Below, one piece after another: positions 11,349-20,797 of a stretch of 64,000 nucleotides of DNA. The notes beneath the pieces are model-generated. The model had not been told where the DNA came from, made no database searches, and was given only the letters and a program-made list of their open reading frames with translations. This DNA is from Neoechinorhynchus agilis (lineage: Eukaryota; Acanthocephala): assembly GCA_051530055.1 (NCBI GenBank), contig CM121341.1, positions 13,826,001-13,890,000 of the forward strand. The letters run 5' to 3'. Made by a program: the position numbers and the translations under genes. Each line of letters starts with the position of its first letter. Within the stretch, counting starts at the first letter, position 1.

Positions 11349-11935
11349 TTAGGCGAAATGATTGGAAATAAACTGAAAGTAGAATAGTCCATATTTGATT
11401 TGGATCAAGAGGAGTATTGAATACACTATGACGATAACCATTACTCCTATCGTGATTGCCGAAACAGCGATTCTAAATGCACCTCGACTAAGCACATACG
11501 CCTTTTCCGGCCAATAAAGGGGATTTTTTTGCTAGATAGTTCGAGGGAGTAGACCGAATACTTGAGAGCTATGATGCCAATAGGTAAAAACATTACTGTT
11601 CCAACAATTGATAACCACACGAACGAATGAATGTATCCGACCGGTCGTATGGCATTGAGATCTTTTTCTATTTGATGTGTTTTTTTAGCCCGTTTTCCAG
11701 TTAACATTCCCTCTGTTTCCTTCCTCAGTTTATCCTCTATGTCTTTTTGATGCTTTAGCCATTTTACTAATGCAGCGTTGTTGTTACGCTGAGTTTTAAA
11801 CGGAAGCAGTTTGTCTGTATCTCTAGATCCATTTTCATCTGACTCTAGACAAAAATAATCCATCCTTATAATGGAAATCAAAGTCCAGGATCTTATTTTT
11901 GTGTGGTTGCTTAGCAACCCATAAGGTAGTGGCAT
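11349..11935 (-). CDS. dispanin/CD225-like two-TM protein, frame broken at an A7 run
   Basis: The first frame (11935 down to about 11530) has a charged cytosolic N-terminus with a helical KWLKHQKDIEDKLRKETEG segment, then a membrane helix SFVWLSIVGTVMFLPIGIIA and KYSVYSLELSSKK. The second helix lies in the -1 frame: NPLYWPEKAYVLSRGAFR, then AVSAITIGVMVIVIVYSILL, to a TAA at 11349. Helix, polar loop, GA-xx-xx-S-A and helix is the CD225/dispanin plan; those proteins sit in plasma-membrane and endosomal membranes. The change of frame falls exactly on AAAAAAA (complement of 11524-11530). It could be a base-call error, true loss or a -1 slip. Met at 11863 is an alternative start. Confidence 0.6.
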
Positions 11936-12601
11936 CCAAGATTATTAGCTCATATTGTCTTCGTTTTTTCATGTACCACTAGAAAACGCTCATCACAGTT
12001 TAAAAATTAAGTTCGGCTATAAATGGATTCTTTTCGTCAAGGGCGTATTCAACTCAGACTTTTGAGGATTTTAATAACTCAACAAACCAATGCCAAGTCC
12101 TGAAAACTGAGGTGCGAACAAAATTATTGTCTCGGCGAGGAAAAGCGAGAGTCGAGGTAATCTTTAAAATGCAATCACGATTGCCATGTTATTCGTGAAT
12201 CGGAACTTGTTCTCTTAAAGTATGCAAGCAACACTTATTATCTGGCTCTATAATCATAAAAAAATTCATGTTCAGTGGAACATTGTGATGAATTATAAAA
12301 TAAAAATCGGCCAAGACCAAACCCAAAGCTATGAGGACCCAAAGGTACATGGGTCCTCCTAAACCTTTCTTTGCATCCAATAAACGTGCCATTATTATAA
12401 TAACAAGGTGACTTGAGCGCTCTGGGATGGATGTGCTTATCAGAGACTATGATATGCATCCGACTAACTGGTATCGATTTCATATTTTATATACGAAAAT
12501 AGGAAAAAAGGCCTTAGCGGCATGTAGCACGAGCAAACGTTGACATAAATACACTAGATTCGGTATTTGGTATTCATTGCCATGGCAACATTCGATTTTT
12601 A
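11936..12601. other. intergenic, holds a 27-bp hairpin repeat
   Basis: No convincing gene. Overlapping minus-strand frames at 12189-12483 run through the hairpin repeat and look accidental. Confidence 0.45.
12330..12357. repeat. 27-bp hairpin repeat shared with 51807-51833
   Basis: TATGAGGACCCAAAGGTACA followed by TGGGTCC is identical at both loci, 39 kb apart. AGGACCCA pairs with TGGGTCCT around an 8-nt loop. A truncated reverse copy lies near 4731. It is probably the end or core of a small mobile element. Confidence 0.8.
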
Positions 12602-13144
12602 ATGCCAAACCTATTAAATATCGTCCTGGAAAATTATCACACCGCCTTGAAAATGCTGCCAATAATCATTATAACATTCACTCTGAGTCCGAAAATCACT
12701 GCAACAAAAGATGATCACATTCCTCTTTCGGTGAGAGTGTGGAATGTGGATAAAGTTACCACTACTTCAAGCTCGGAGAAAATTTTAAAGAATTTAGACG
12801 CTTACAAGTTAAACGCGGATGACAACGGTTGCGAGTGCAATGAAAACTGTGAATTTTGCATAAAAGAGTGCAGGATAATATGTAAAAAAATAATGCGAAG
12901 ATCAATGGTTAAAAAAGAGAAGCGAACACACCGGAACGTTCGCAAAAAAAGAGACGACTCATTAGAATTAAGGAAGCTAGAAATGTTTAACTGCCATCAA
13001 AATTGTCAAGTTAACTGCCAATTCGATGATGCAAGGAACGCTTACTTGGGACGTAAACGTGAATGGCTGGTACGATGTATAGATCGATGCGTTCGAAATT
13101 GTAAATGGGGAGGAAATCGGCACTCAGATATCGAACAGACATAA
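12602..13144 (+). CDS. secreted cysteine-triad protein with a furin-like site
   Basis: 180 residues from the ATG at 12602. A second ATG (Met18, MLPIIIITFTLSPKITATKDD) would give a cleaner signal peptide and is the more likely start. The mature chain carries three CX3CX3C triads: C-IKE-C-RII-C, C-HQN-C-QVN-C and C-IDR-C-VRN-C, the first preceded by CECNENC. This spacing puts cysteines on one face of helices and suggests disulfide-linked helical hairpins. Between triads 1 and 2 lies a very basic stretch ending RKKRDD, a typical furin/PACE cleavage site, so the protein may be cut into two chains. I do not recognise the family. Confidence 0.6.
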   Translation: MPNLLNIVLENYHTALKMLPIIIITFTLSPKITATKDDHIPLSVRVWNVDKVTTTSSSEKILKNLDAYKLNADDNGCECNENCEFCIKECRIICKKIMRRSMVKKEKRTHRNVRKKRDDSLELRKLEMFNCHQNCQVNCQFDDARNAYLGRKREWLVRCIDRCVRNCKWGGNRHSDIEQT

Positions 13145-13426
13145 CTGATTTTTGTTGAAAAGGGTAAATAAATTTGCGAACCGAGATAAAGGCAGCGAAA
13201 CATGAAAACCAAGTAATACAATAACCTAAACAATTTTATGAGCGAAAAATTTCGACATGGAGAATAGTTGCAAAAATTGTTAGTGAAACGAGAAACAACC
13301 AAGTTGTGAATAGTAATCTTAAATTTAGCAAAATATCTATGCACAGAACTTTAGAAATTAGGACAAATCAAACGTTGCAACTTTTGTGATTTTGCGTTCG
13401 ACTTTGAACAATAACATTTATTAATA

Positions 13427-13632
13427 GAGATGAAAGTTTTGTTAAATTTTGGTGAAAATATAGAAAACTCCGATTACTGTCATATCAAAACGTTCTATTC
13501 GAGTGATCAATCATTCAAAGAGACATAGAAGAGAAAAAATCAACAATTCTGAAATCAGTATCTTAATTTTCTTATAAACAACCAAAAGTGATTTTGTCGA
13601 ATCCGACTTATTATGAAAATTCGTTCAGTGAA
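13427..13632. repeat. dispersed repeat, copy B (empty site)
   Basis: Matches 3808-4232 from AGAGATGAAAGTTTTG to AAATTCGTTCAGTGAA but lacks the palindromic insertion and a second 35-bp block present in copy A. Confidence 0.8.
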
Positions 13633-13644
13633 AGGGAAAAAATT

Positions 13645-13845
13645 TGTTTGGCTATGCGAAATAGAGATAAATTTAATAGTTAACTTTCATAATGTTTCGT
13701 CCTTTTCGTCGGAATTCTTCAGGGTGAGAATAAAGGACACTCAGAAGCCACCCTCACCAACCTTTTATACGTGAAGTCCGACGGACGAATTATTGTAAAA
13801 TGGAATTAATAAATCATTCTCTATATCACCAAACAAAATATATCC
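13645..13845. mobile_element. MITE-like element with TTTGTTTGG terminal inverted repeats
   Basis: Left end TTTGTTTGGCTATGCGAAAT and right end ATATCACCAAACAAA are imperfect inverted repeats (TTTGTTTGG / CCAAACAAA, with AGAGA / TCTCT further in). The interior (CTCAGAAGCCACCCTCACC, AAGTCCGACGGACGAA) recurs at about 42120-42240. It is non-coding and about 200 bp. Confidence 0.65.
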
Positions 13846-14176
13846 ACGAACAACTTCTTTACAGAAATAGAAATTTGAGCTTCAAGAAGTCTACGGGTCC
13901 GGCTGTGAGACTGCTTCCCTTAAAATGGTGAACTTAAAAAACGCGTTAGAAAACATGAGAGACCGTTAGAAATTAAAGGGTTCATGACGGTCAAAGTGGA
14001 AAAAGAATCATTTAACCTGACCTCTACTCAAAATTCCAGGTTTTTGCTCAGAAAGTGACACGGTTGGGTTCCTTAGTGACTCTCGCCTAATCCTGGTGGA
14101 AATTCGGAAGAATAACGGGTTTTGGCCTGCTTTGAACTTTACGAGATAAATTTGACTTTTAGAATTAGGGATCAAA
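13846..14176. other. 5' flank of POLA1
   Basis: No gene recognised. The last bases before the POLA1 start contain GACTTTTAG, an acceptor-like string 14 nt upstream of the ATG. Confidence 0.4.
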
Positions 14177-17100
14177 ATGTCGTTCAATGATAATTCGCCG
14201 TCTTCGTCGTCTCGTCTTTCAATTCTCGAAAAGCTTCGGCGATCTCGTGCTACTGGTGAAATCTATCGCGATTTAAGTTCGGAGGTCGAGCCGCTTTATG
14301 AGTACGTGGATGAAAGTGAGTTCAAAAGTGGGAAAAAGTCTTACGTCGAGGTTGAAGATCATCCTTTACCTGCAAAAAAGTCTCGAAAACGCGTTGTAAT
14401 AGAAGAGAAACCAAGTAAATGTTTAGATATTCGGAAAATGATGAGGTTGAACAAAGAGTTGGAAGGCCTTAAGTGCGATGACAGTCAAGCGGACGACGAT
14501 CTCTTTGCGGAGATGATGGCTGATTTTAAAACTGATGATGTTCCAGCTGAACCGGAGATGGAGGAAGCAACTGTTGAGACCATGGAAATTGAGAAACGAG
14601 ATGGCGATAAACCAATAGCTGAAGCATTCGAGCAATTATGTTTCACTGACGTCAAGGAAAAGGTGAATCAATCCATCCGCTTCTTTTGGTTAAGCGTTAA
14701 GCACCTTCCTCGATTTAAGGCTGTTTAACCTTACCATTTCGCTTGAAGATTAAATTTGTTCCCCGTGATTTCAGTTTTTAATGCAAAAATATTATAACGT
14801 TCTCTCAAGACCAGTTCTAAAAATCGTAGAAGTCAACTTCCAAAAATATAATCTAAAATTTCGCTCATAGAAACAAAGTTGGCAATCCAGAAAGTTTTTC
14901 TACTCGCGTGGAGGATGCTTGAAATTGACATCTACGAAGATGGCGATCATCTTCCGGACTCTCTCTATCTTTTTGGTAAAGTTGAAAATGAAGCAAACGG
15001 ATGTGCTATAAGAGTTGAGGGTGTGCAAAGACGGATTTTTTTGATTCCAAAGGCCAACCATTCTCCACAGCAAGTCATTGATGAGTTCAAAACTCAAATA
15101 TCATCCAAATACGGAATAGGCGAGTCGCATTTGCGAACTGTCCAACTCAAAAACTGCTTTTATTCCTCAGTTGATTTTACCGTGGATTGCGTACAACTCA
15201 CTTTCTCAGGACCATCTCGATTCCACGACTTTAAAGCGAGCTACTTCAGTACTGTGGGCCATGTCTTAGGAATATCCTGTTCTTTAATTGAAAACTTTTT
15301 GCTCCAAAAATCTATAAAAGGCCCTTGTTGGCTGCACCTTTCGAATTCAAATCGAACAGAATCTGAGCGAAGTTGGTGTTCATTAGAAATCAACGTACAC
15401 TGTGATGATGTTCAAAGGATCGAAGATGCTAACAATACCCCTAACCTCCGAGTATTATCTCTTGCAATCGCTTCTATTCCAAGCAGTCAAAATAATAAGC
15501 ATTTGGAAATATGCGGCGTGGACGGCTTAGTGACCGAAATGTCACTCACAGAACCTTGTAACCAACCATTCACCGGTCATAATGATCCAAGATTTATCTC
15601 TGGGTTCTCTGTCATTACAAACTCTCAATCTGTTAGTATTCCTTATGATTTCAAAGCATTCTGTCTCCAACAAAAAACGACGAATATCATTACTCTCCCG
15701 ACAGAAAGAGGTCTTCTGTCATTTTTGTTGAACAAAATCCAGAGAATTGATCCGGATGTCATTGTTGGACATGATATATCCAAGACTCAACTTCAACTGA
15801 TAATTTCCAGGATCATAGAGACAAAGGCTCCATATTGGTCAAAACTCGGGCGCTTAAAACGTAGCTTGTTACCAAAATCCATATTTAAAACGGGAATAAC
15901 TTGCGGCCGTTTACTGGTTGATGTGGCTGTATCTGCAAGGGAGCTAATGACCAAGTCATGTAGAGTACAAAGTCCTACGTCCTTCGAAATGAATGGGAAG
16001 TTTTTGGGATGGCATGTTCGATATTTTCCCCATTGATTTGCGGTTTGTGCAAACAATTTTAGAAGCCCTGATCATTTTTAACTCATTAGCGCTGAAATTT
16101 GAAATCGGTAACTGTACCCAAAGATTTGCGAGTGCGAATTCCCTCGCTTCTCGTCTTCGATTTTCGCAGATGAGTACTTTTTCAGCAATTAAATACAGTT
16201 ATGAAATTCAATCCTTCCTTATCCGATATTCTTAGCTCCATGTACGCAATACTTTGTGCTGATAGATCATTCGACCTTCCAAATCTTTGCGATCATCTCC
16301 TTAATGAAAAGCGGCAATTTATACAGAGCAATTCAATTTACTGTCGAATGTGTTTCAGAGCATCCGAGAGTCTTGTCCAAGCAATTCGAACACTTCGCAG
16401 TGATGCCATTTCATGCCTGAACCTGGCTGCCAAGTTAAACATTCTCCCATTAGCTTATCAAATAACGAGTATTTGCGGAAACGTTCTATCTCGAACACTT
16501 TTAGGGGGCCGCGCGGAACGCAATGAGTTTCTTTTGCTTCACGCGTTTGATCGAGCTGGATTTTTGTTGCCTGAACCAAGCAACGATTCCACTCTTCGTA
16601 AAGACGAGGATTTGATAGCCTCTTACAATCAAAAGGACGACGAAGAGGATGCTGAAATCTATACGTCGAAGCCCAACCATAAAAAGAAGATACAAATGAA
16701 ACATTTTGCAGGTGGATTAGTCTTAGAACCGAAAATCGGCTTCTATGACACCTATATTCTCTTGCTGGACTTTAATAGCTTGTATCCAAGTATCATCCAA
16801 GAATACAATATTTGCTTTAGTACTCGTCGCATTAACGATGAGTCCACCGAGTTGTCTGATTTAAGTGCACAAAAGGATGTCAGTCGAGGTGTTCTCCCTT
16901 TAGAGATTCAAAAACTTGTACAAAGTAGACGAGAAGTCAGAAAGTTGATGGCGAATCGCAGTGGCAATCAAAATCTCCAGAATCAGTACAATATTAGACA
17001 AATGGCGCTAAAACTAACTGCCAACAGTATGTATGGTTGCCTAGGCTATGCAAAATCGAGGTTTTACTCTCGGAATTTAGCTGCTCTTGTCACAGCACTT

Positions 17101-18716
17101 GGACGAGATACCCTCGAGAAAACGAAGAGTTTAGTTGAGTCTCTCGGAGTAGAGGTTATTTATGGCGATACGGATTCCCTTATGATTAATACTTGTTCAC
17201 GCGATTTGGAAGACGTTCGGAAGTTGGGGCAGAAGTTAAAGGCTGAAATCAATAGGCATTATCAGCAACTGGAAATCGACGTCGATGGCGTTTTCAAGTG
17301 CCTTTTACTCATGAAAAAGAAGAAGTACGCCGGATTGCTTGTAGATGATATCGATGCTCGAACTGGGGAGCTTCTTAGCAGAGAGAAATTTCATTAAGGT
17401 TCGTCTGTTGTTTTTAGCTGATGAAAAATCTTTAAAAATATAAGTTTATTTTGGAAATGAAATTTTCGCATTCTTCAACTTTAATTCTTTGTGCCTACTG
17501 ATCACTCGCTTAAAAAGTTATTTCTCTCCTTACATCAAGACACGTGAAAGGACTTGATATGATTAGACGTGATTGGTGCCATTTGGCTAAGGAATGCGGG
17601 ATGGCTGTATTGGACGAGATATTGTCAGGCAAAACACAGGACGATGTTGTGAGTGCATTTTGTTCGATCTTAACGCAATTAGCAGATTACATGAGATCCG
17701 ATCTAATTCCGGTTGAGAAGTATTTGATCGATAAGCAATTAACGAAACGTCTGAAATCGTACACCGATCCAAAATCTCTTCCTCACGTTCAGGTTGCAAT
17801 AAGGTTAGCGAAATCCGGCGCAAGTATGGTAAAAGCAGGCGATGTAATTTCGTATTTAATATGTGAAGATGGTACCGCTAACCCGGCTACACAACGTGCA
17901 TATTCTCTTAAAGAGTTCAATGATAAAAGTGGAGAAAATTTTAAAATTGATCTAATTTACTATTTGGCTAACCAAATCCAACCTGTTGTCTGTCGTCTGA
18001 TCGAGCCTTTTGGTGGCGGTGGAATCGATACTTCGATTGTTGCTGAATGTCTTGGTATTCCACAGTCAATGGCAATCCATAACTCCGTGGTGAATGAAGC
18101 GGCGACTAATGCTGTAAGTGATCAGGATGAAGAGGACGACGATTTGACCTTAGCTAGATTTGACGATTGTGATCCTTTTATAGTTGAATGCCCGGAGTGT
18201 GGCAAATGCTGTAAATGGACGTGCCCTTATAGAGAACTTCCTAATGGAGGGTACGTGTCGGTGTTGAAAAAAGGTTGCGAGTCGTGTTCGTGGAAACCGT
18301 TGGACACTTTAGCTTATGTGAAAAATGTATTGATTGATCGAATGAGACACACGGTTAATCTGTTCTATCTGGGATGGCAAAGATGTGAAGACGCAGGCTG
18401 TGGTCATCGTACTCGGTATGTTCCTATTCGCACGTTGAATTGCCGTCCGGTATGTCCCGGGTGCCAGAAATCTAACCTCGTTCCGGACTATTCGATCGTC
18501 GAATGTTATACTCAATTTCTCTACTATCATTCAATCTTTGATTCTGATCAATTCAAGAGAATAAGAGGTAGCGATTTAAAAGGTATTGTCGCTGCCGAGA
18601 ATGTTGAAGGGGTGAAGCGGTCACACGATGAATTGACTGAATTTGTGAAGTCTAAAATGATGGATCGAAGTGCGTTTGGGTATGTTGATTTGGGTGATAT
18701 TTTTGAAGGATTGTGA
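14177..18716 (+). CDS. POLA1: DNA polymerase alpha catalytic subunit
   Basis: Replicative B-family polymerase of the primase complex. Proposed exons: 14177-14662, 14891-15954, 16266-17398 and 17551-18716 (about 1280 codons; human is 1462, mostly because this N-terminus is short). Visible parts: Pol-alpha N-terminal region (EKLRRSRATGEIYRDL), KVFLLAW-type start of the exonuclease-like domain, polymerase motif A DFNSLYPSIIQEYNICF, motif B KLTANSMYGCLGY, motif C YGDTDS, then KGLDMIRRDW and a C-terminal zinc domain with CPECGKCC, CESC, CGHRTR and CPGCQK. The junction near 17395 is odd: the only canonical GT donor (17399) follows an in-frame TAA at 17395-17397, where a Lys is expected before GLDMIRRDW. 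MRPL21 starts 51 nt downstream. Confidence 0.95.
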
Positions 18717-18767
18717 GATCGTCATTATTTGTTCAACCTTAACTTCAAAACCTTGCGTTTCTAGATA

Positions 18768-19226
18768 ATGAATAAACTCATCGAACCACTAATGAAAATG
18801 GTTCCATGTGTACCGGTTCGTCAGAACATAAAGAATAGTCTTAGGTTCGATGATAAGGGATTCCTAAGGGATCGTCTTTTTGCGGTAATTCTGCTAAGAA
18901 CAAAGCAATACAAAGTTACAAGGGGAGATTTAATTGCCGTATACGGCCCAATGCCCACTGTCCAAGGCGATCGAATTAATATCGAAAAAATCTTACTCGT
19001 CGGTTCGTCGACATTTACCGTAATCGGGCGTCCTATTGTAAACAATGCGTTCGTACAAGTTCACGCAACCGTGGTTGAACGAACTCTCTCACCAGTTAAA
19101 ATATCATATAACTATAAACCCAGGAAAAGGTATCATCGAATGACTCTTAAACGAGATGACGTAACGCTGATTCGAATCGATGATGTTACTTTAAATCTTG
19201 ATCAAATACCTAAAGTGTCCGAATGA
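18768..19226 (+). CDS. MRPL21: mitochondrial ribosomal protein L21 (bL21m)
   Basis: Single exon, 152 residues. The family pattern is clear: YKVTRGDLIAV, the INIEKILLVGSSTFTVIGRP core and the KISYNYKPRKRYHRMTLKR basic stretch followed by T-x-IRIDD. bL21 is a large-subunit protein that binds 23S-type rRNA. The N-terminal 40 residues are weakly basic and could serve as a mitochondrial presequence. It lies 51 nt after the POLA1 stop on the same strand with GTTTCTAG three bases before its ATG. That spacing leaves little room for a promoter and suggests co-transcription with POLA1. Confidence 0.92.
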   Translation: MNKLIEPLMKMVPCVPVRQNIKNSLRFDDKGFLRDRLFAVILLRTKQYKVTRGDLIAVYGPMPTVQGDRINIEKILLVGSSTFTVIGRPIVNNAFVQVHATVVERTLSPVKISYNYKPRKRYHRMTLKRDDVTLIRIDDVTLNLDQIPKVSE

Positions 19227-19844
19227 TCGAATGTCTTTGTGGTGTCCTTGGCTGAACTTTATTGAATGCAATAAAAGTAATCTGTGCTGCGCCACGGTAA
19301 GATCTTAGAGCTCAATTATCAAAAAACATTTTAGCATAAAAAGCATTATATTTTTCCCGTTGTTACCGCTCCACTTTATTTCGGGATTAGTCTTTAAGTG
19401 TTTCTTCATAAACTACTATGAGTAAAACTAGTAGACAACTAAAAAGAAGTTGATAATTATGAGATTGGTTTTTGCTTTCAAACTTCAACGCGGTATGGAT
19501 ACAATTTTAGCTAGCATCTATTCTTGACACTGAAAGATTCCATTGATTTTCAACATTCCAATCCCCTTTCCAGCGTAGTACTAACGTACAGATCTAAATT
19601 GTGAAATTAGCTACCTTTCCGAACATATCTACCACACCCAACGCCAATGAAAAAATAACCAATTTAATGACTAATCACGAACGATTACATTTATCATCGA
19701 ATGTACTAAAAGGTTGAATTTTGTTGAATCTTTGTGGACTCATCGTTTCCTGGTAATTTTCGATATATTCGAAACAGATTGGTGTTGGCTTTACTCTATA
19801 CAAAATGGAGGTTTTTAGACGTTTATTTTGCGCAAAAAATCTTC
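19227..19844. other. intergenic, no gene seen
   Basis: A possible AATAAA-type signal (TGCAATAAAAG near 19267) would serve MRPL21. Otherwise no feature was recognised. Confidence 0.45.
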
Positions 19845-20217
19845 TTACTTTCTAATTTTGCCCATCGTATTCTTTTCCTTGGAAAGTTTCTCCCGCCTCC
19901 TCAATGCACCCTCCAAATTGCTTATTGCTCGTTCCCAAGAATCACTCGAACTGAGATTTAACTCACGATTTCTCATGCTCTTCATAAACCTAAAAAATTG
20001 CCCTTTTCTATTTCAAACTCGTCCTACATTGAACTAACCGAAATTTATAGACGGCTTCAGCATAGGGTCGTCCAAGTCTTTGTTCCCTTCTCAGTGCTTT
20101 CTCCAATTCCCTGCACTTTGGACACAAAGCTTCTAGGCAGCTACATTGCAGGCTGTGCAATTCAAAGCTCATCGTTTTTTGTATGTGAGCTTCGACATGA
20201 GACATATCGGTTGCCAT
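19845..20217 (-). CDS. small cysteine/coiled-coil protein, two exons, family unknown
   Basis: Exon 1 is 20217-20039 and exon 2 is 19989-19845, spliced GTTAGT...TTTTTTAG with the frame kept, giving 107 residues. The protein starts MATDMSHVEAHIQKTMSFEL and has a compact CSCLEALCPKC motif, possibly metal binding. It then becomes strongly helical and charged (RELEKALRREQRLGRPYAEA; WERAISNLEGALRRREKLSK) and ends MGKIRK. Splicing restores a long uninterrupted frame with coding-like composition, which is the main evidence. A further upstream exon may exist: GTATTAG lies just before the ATG, and minus-strand frames near 20300-20480 look partly protein-like. Function not recognised. Confidence 0.55.
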
Positions 20218-20797
20218 AGGAACCTAATACGGTTCTATGCCAAAAATGGGTGTAAAACGTTTTAGCAACCAAAAAATCTTTGAATCGGCTGTAAGTACTC
20301 CGTTTTAATTCGACGTTATGTTCTAAAAACCCTCTTTTTCGCATTTGCTGAACAAAATCGTTCACTGGGATAGTTCGGTTTTAATCTTTTGCTAATTCAG
20401 TTGGATCATTTCGTCTTTTAAACCTTTTCCTAATCCAATGCTGTACTTCGAGTTTGTTCCAACGTCGCCACTACCTATGAAAATGGTTGCTATGAGATCT
20501 CACAGTCGGGACGGCGCAATTTGAAATCCGAATCGTTTCCTTGATTTCGCATACGACATCAATTGAGGAATCAGTGTCAGGAGTAATCCAACCGTGTCTC
20601 GCTAGGCATTTATCGTTGATATGTAGTTATTTTAGGAAGCTGCAGACTGAGCTATAGAAAGAGCGCATGCGGCACAGAATTCTCATGGTGCACATGGATA
20701 TTGATGAGATGCGGAAATTATTCTCAAAGAGAGCAACCGAGTTGATTTAAGGAGGCGGATGCGATGCTCCCAATGATTACAACGCTGTTTTTTCGGG
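20218..20797. other. flank between the small gene and PYG copy 1
   Basis: It may hold upstream exons of the minus-strand small gene (minus-strand frame GTNSKYSIGLGKGLKDEMIQ near 20400-20470), but none could be joined convincingly. The PYG copy 1 promoter must also lie here. Confidence 0.35.

Noticed and set aside
12189-12483. Minus-strand frames with MYLWVLIALG-type hydrophobic start
   Set aside because: The apparent similarity to a frame at 4706 is due to the shared hairpin repeat, not to a gene.
20300-20480. Extra 5' exons for the small minus-strand gene
   Set aside because: Protein-like stretches exist in two frames, but no pair of splice sites joined them in phase.
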